Below, piece after piece: positions 62,446 to 64,000 of a DNA stretch of 64,000 nt; within the stretch, counting starts at the first letter, position 1; each line of letters opens with the position of its first letter. Below the pieces are notes generated by a model that was not told the origin of the DNA, did no database searches, and saw nothing but the letters and a program-made list of their open reading frames with translations. Source of the DNA: Microcebus murinus. Taxonomy: Eukaryota; Chordata; Mammalia; Primates; Cheirogaleidae. The position numbers were made by a program, and so were the translations under genes. The stretch covers positions 16,356,501 to 16,420,500 of the forward strand of contig NC_134119.1 in NCBI RefSeq assembly GCF_040939455.1, written 5' to 3'.

Positions 62446-64000
62446 TGAAAAAAGAAGGTCTTTTCATCAGAGAAGATAAAAAGCTGGATTAACATCATAT
62501 AATGTAAAGCTAAGTTCTGAGACTATCTCCAAGAGAAATATTAAACAACCAGAAAGATGTACAGATGGATCAGTGGCTGGACAATAAATGGGTGGATCTA
62601 CATGGAAGGCCATGAGAGAAGAGCTACTTGGATGCATTCAAAGCAAAGTATGTGGTGACTCCCCAGCTGTGACTGGGGTTGCAAACATCTTTTGGAGGGT
62701 GCTTATACCAAAACCACAGTTCCTTCAGAAACGATTACTAGATAGGGTGAAACCAGGGCAAGAAGAATGCATTGGCACGATGAGGAAATGAAGATTTACA
62801 CAGCGAAACTTCACTGGATCAACACAGAAACCCATCTGTCCTGGCCAACTGCTCAATTCTGCTAGAGTCAGTAGCACTATGTCAGCTCATGGCAGGAGAC
62901 AGATCATCCTCTGAAAATGGGAATCAAAAAATTTGGCAGAGAAGAGCAATTAAATGATTTATTCTGCCCTACAAATTTGCAATCCCATTACAAGTGTTCT
63001 TTAGTCTTCTCAGTCAGGGAAATTACTAGGTTACAGAAGTAGACCGAGATAAGTACTAAAATAATGGGATGTAATGGGAGAGGTACTATTCCACTTATTT
63101 AAAAATCCAAAGGCAACAACTGGGCTAGTGTTCCAGTTATGACATATGGCTTAAAGACATGATCTCTCATCAAGAAAATGGAGTAGAACTTGTCATCATG
63201 GACAGATTGTTAGGGGAAAAAATGATGGCAATGGGCATGTTACTAGATAAGAACAGCTAGTACCGCTACATTTGGAGTGCTCTAAAAGCTGCAGTAGCAT
63301 TTGTTTTGCTCCCTGGATTGGTTCCATCTGTCTAGTACTGCTGAGAATATTTTGACAGTAGAAATTTGTGAGATGAGGCAACCTCCACCACGTACTGACA
63401 TTTATGAGTCAGAATCTCCATGATGGAGGGAAGAAGGAGCTGAGACAACAGTTTGAGGGAACTAGAACTGAAATATTGTGAAGGCCATGCTCATGGGCTT
63501 TGAGTAGACTTTTGGTGGTGGAGATTTCAGTATCAGTTGCTGGTGTTTGAGATTAGTGCTGGTGGGTCTTTCTGTGGTTTGGATTCAACGACAAGTTGTC
63601 AAGATGGCCTACAGGTGAGATCATTGTTAGCTGTCTGGCTTGCTAATTGAAGGAGATGGGGAATAATAGGGACATTAATTTTGTTCATTCATCTGCATCT
63701 CCTTTGGAAAAGGGAAATCCTTTTGAATCCTAGAATCAATCCACTGCTTGACATGCACCCAAGTGAGTATGAAAAATATGCCTTCAGGCTGAGTGATACA
63801 TGAATCATATGTCAAGCTTCACATGGTAAGATAGTGATATTACCTTTTAATTGCTCTGGGAGACAGAAGAGTCCTCTAAAGCTGGAGTGTAGCAACCACT
63901 AAAGAACTGGCAGCAAAAGGAATCATGTTTCAAGACATGAGGGAACAAAAGGGAAGATGTTAAGCTCCTCTGCCTCTCTCACCTTTGCATTGATGTGCTT
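62446..64000. other. Unassigned right end
   Basis: Sequence downstream of the MLT1-type LTR. It could in principle be decayed MaLR internal sequence, but no protein motif survives in the open frames (60-67 codons). No gene named. Confidence 0.4.

Noticed and set aside
1..64000. tRNA, snRNA, rRNA, CRISPR array, bacterial operon or integrated viral genome
   Set aside because: No cloverleaf boxes outside MIR, no spaced direct repeats, no operon-like gene runs and no viral protein motifs were seen beyond solo LTRs.

Overview
The window reads as mammalian, almost certainly primate, nuclear DNA: AT-rich intergenic or deep-intronic sequence with no recognisable protein-coding exon, no structural RNA gene and no bacterial-type feature. 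The order of repeats (MIR, L2, MLT1, MER5, Tigger, L1M) is that of a placental mammal. The youngest LINE-1 copies (minus strand 17660-17843; plus strand 29418-30377 and 46229-46659) have a 3' untranslated region with 'gcaccatctgggggatg' and an end in 'acccccataata..ctgaaataaa'. From memory this is the L1 3' end of lemur-like (strepsirrhine) primates, so a lemur or close relative is my best guess. No Alu element was seen in 64 kb.

Layout. 0.2-0.9 kb: a near-complete Tigger-type DNA transposon with TA target duplication. 2.5-3.6 kb: MIR and an L2 3' end. 3.6-9.9 kb: mostly unassigned, with scattered MIRs. 10-12.4 kb: two MaLR (MLT1) LTRs. 13-17.8 kb: MIR, a CA microsatellite, an LTR-like element and a short antisense L1 tail. 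19.5-20.7 kb: a primate L1 3' end with an inverted 5' tip. 21-25.6 kb: MIRs, a palindromic MITE and old L1/HAL1-like pieces. 27.5-30.4 kb: a full-length MIR, then an old L1M 3' end with a young L1 nested in its tail. 31.2-33.1 kb: two MER5-type elements, an LTR-like element and a GC-richer block. 34.9 kb: a very good CTCF-type motif. 35.6-39.8 kb: an ERVL-like LTR, an unnamed ancient repeat and L1M fragments. 39.8-44.97 kb: nearly repeat-free by eye. 45-46.7 kb: old and young L1. 46.7-58 kb: mostly unassigned, with an L1M 3' end and a (TA)n tract. 58-62.4 kb: a long L2 3' end, an LTR-like element, an L1M 3' UTR and an MLT1 LTR.

No genes act together here. The content is layers of transposon insertions of different ages in non-coding DNA, with one plausible architectural regulatory site. 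The only long open reading frame with a recognised origin is the C-terminal part of L1 ORF2 at 29550-30155. I found no convincing new biological system. The most checkable observations are the CTCF-like site, the repeat-poor stretches and the lineage-specific L1 structures. Family names come from memory of consensus sequences, without any search, and boundaries are approximate (about 10-50 bases).
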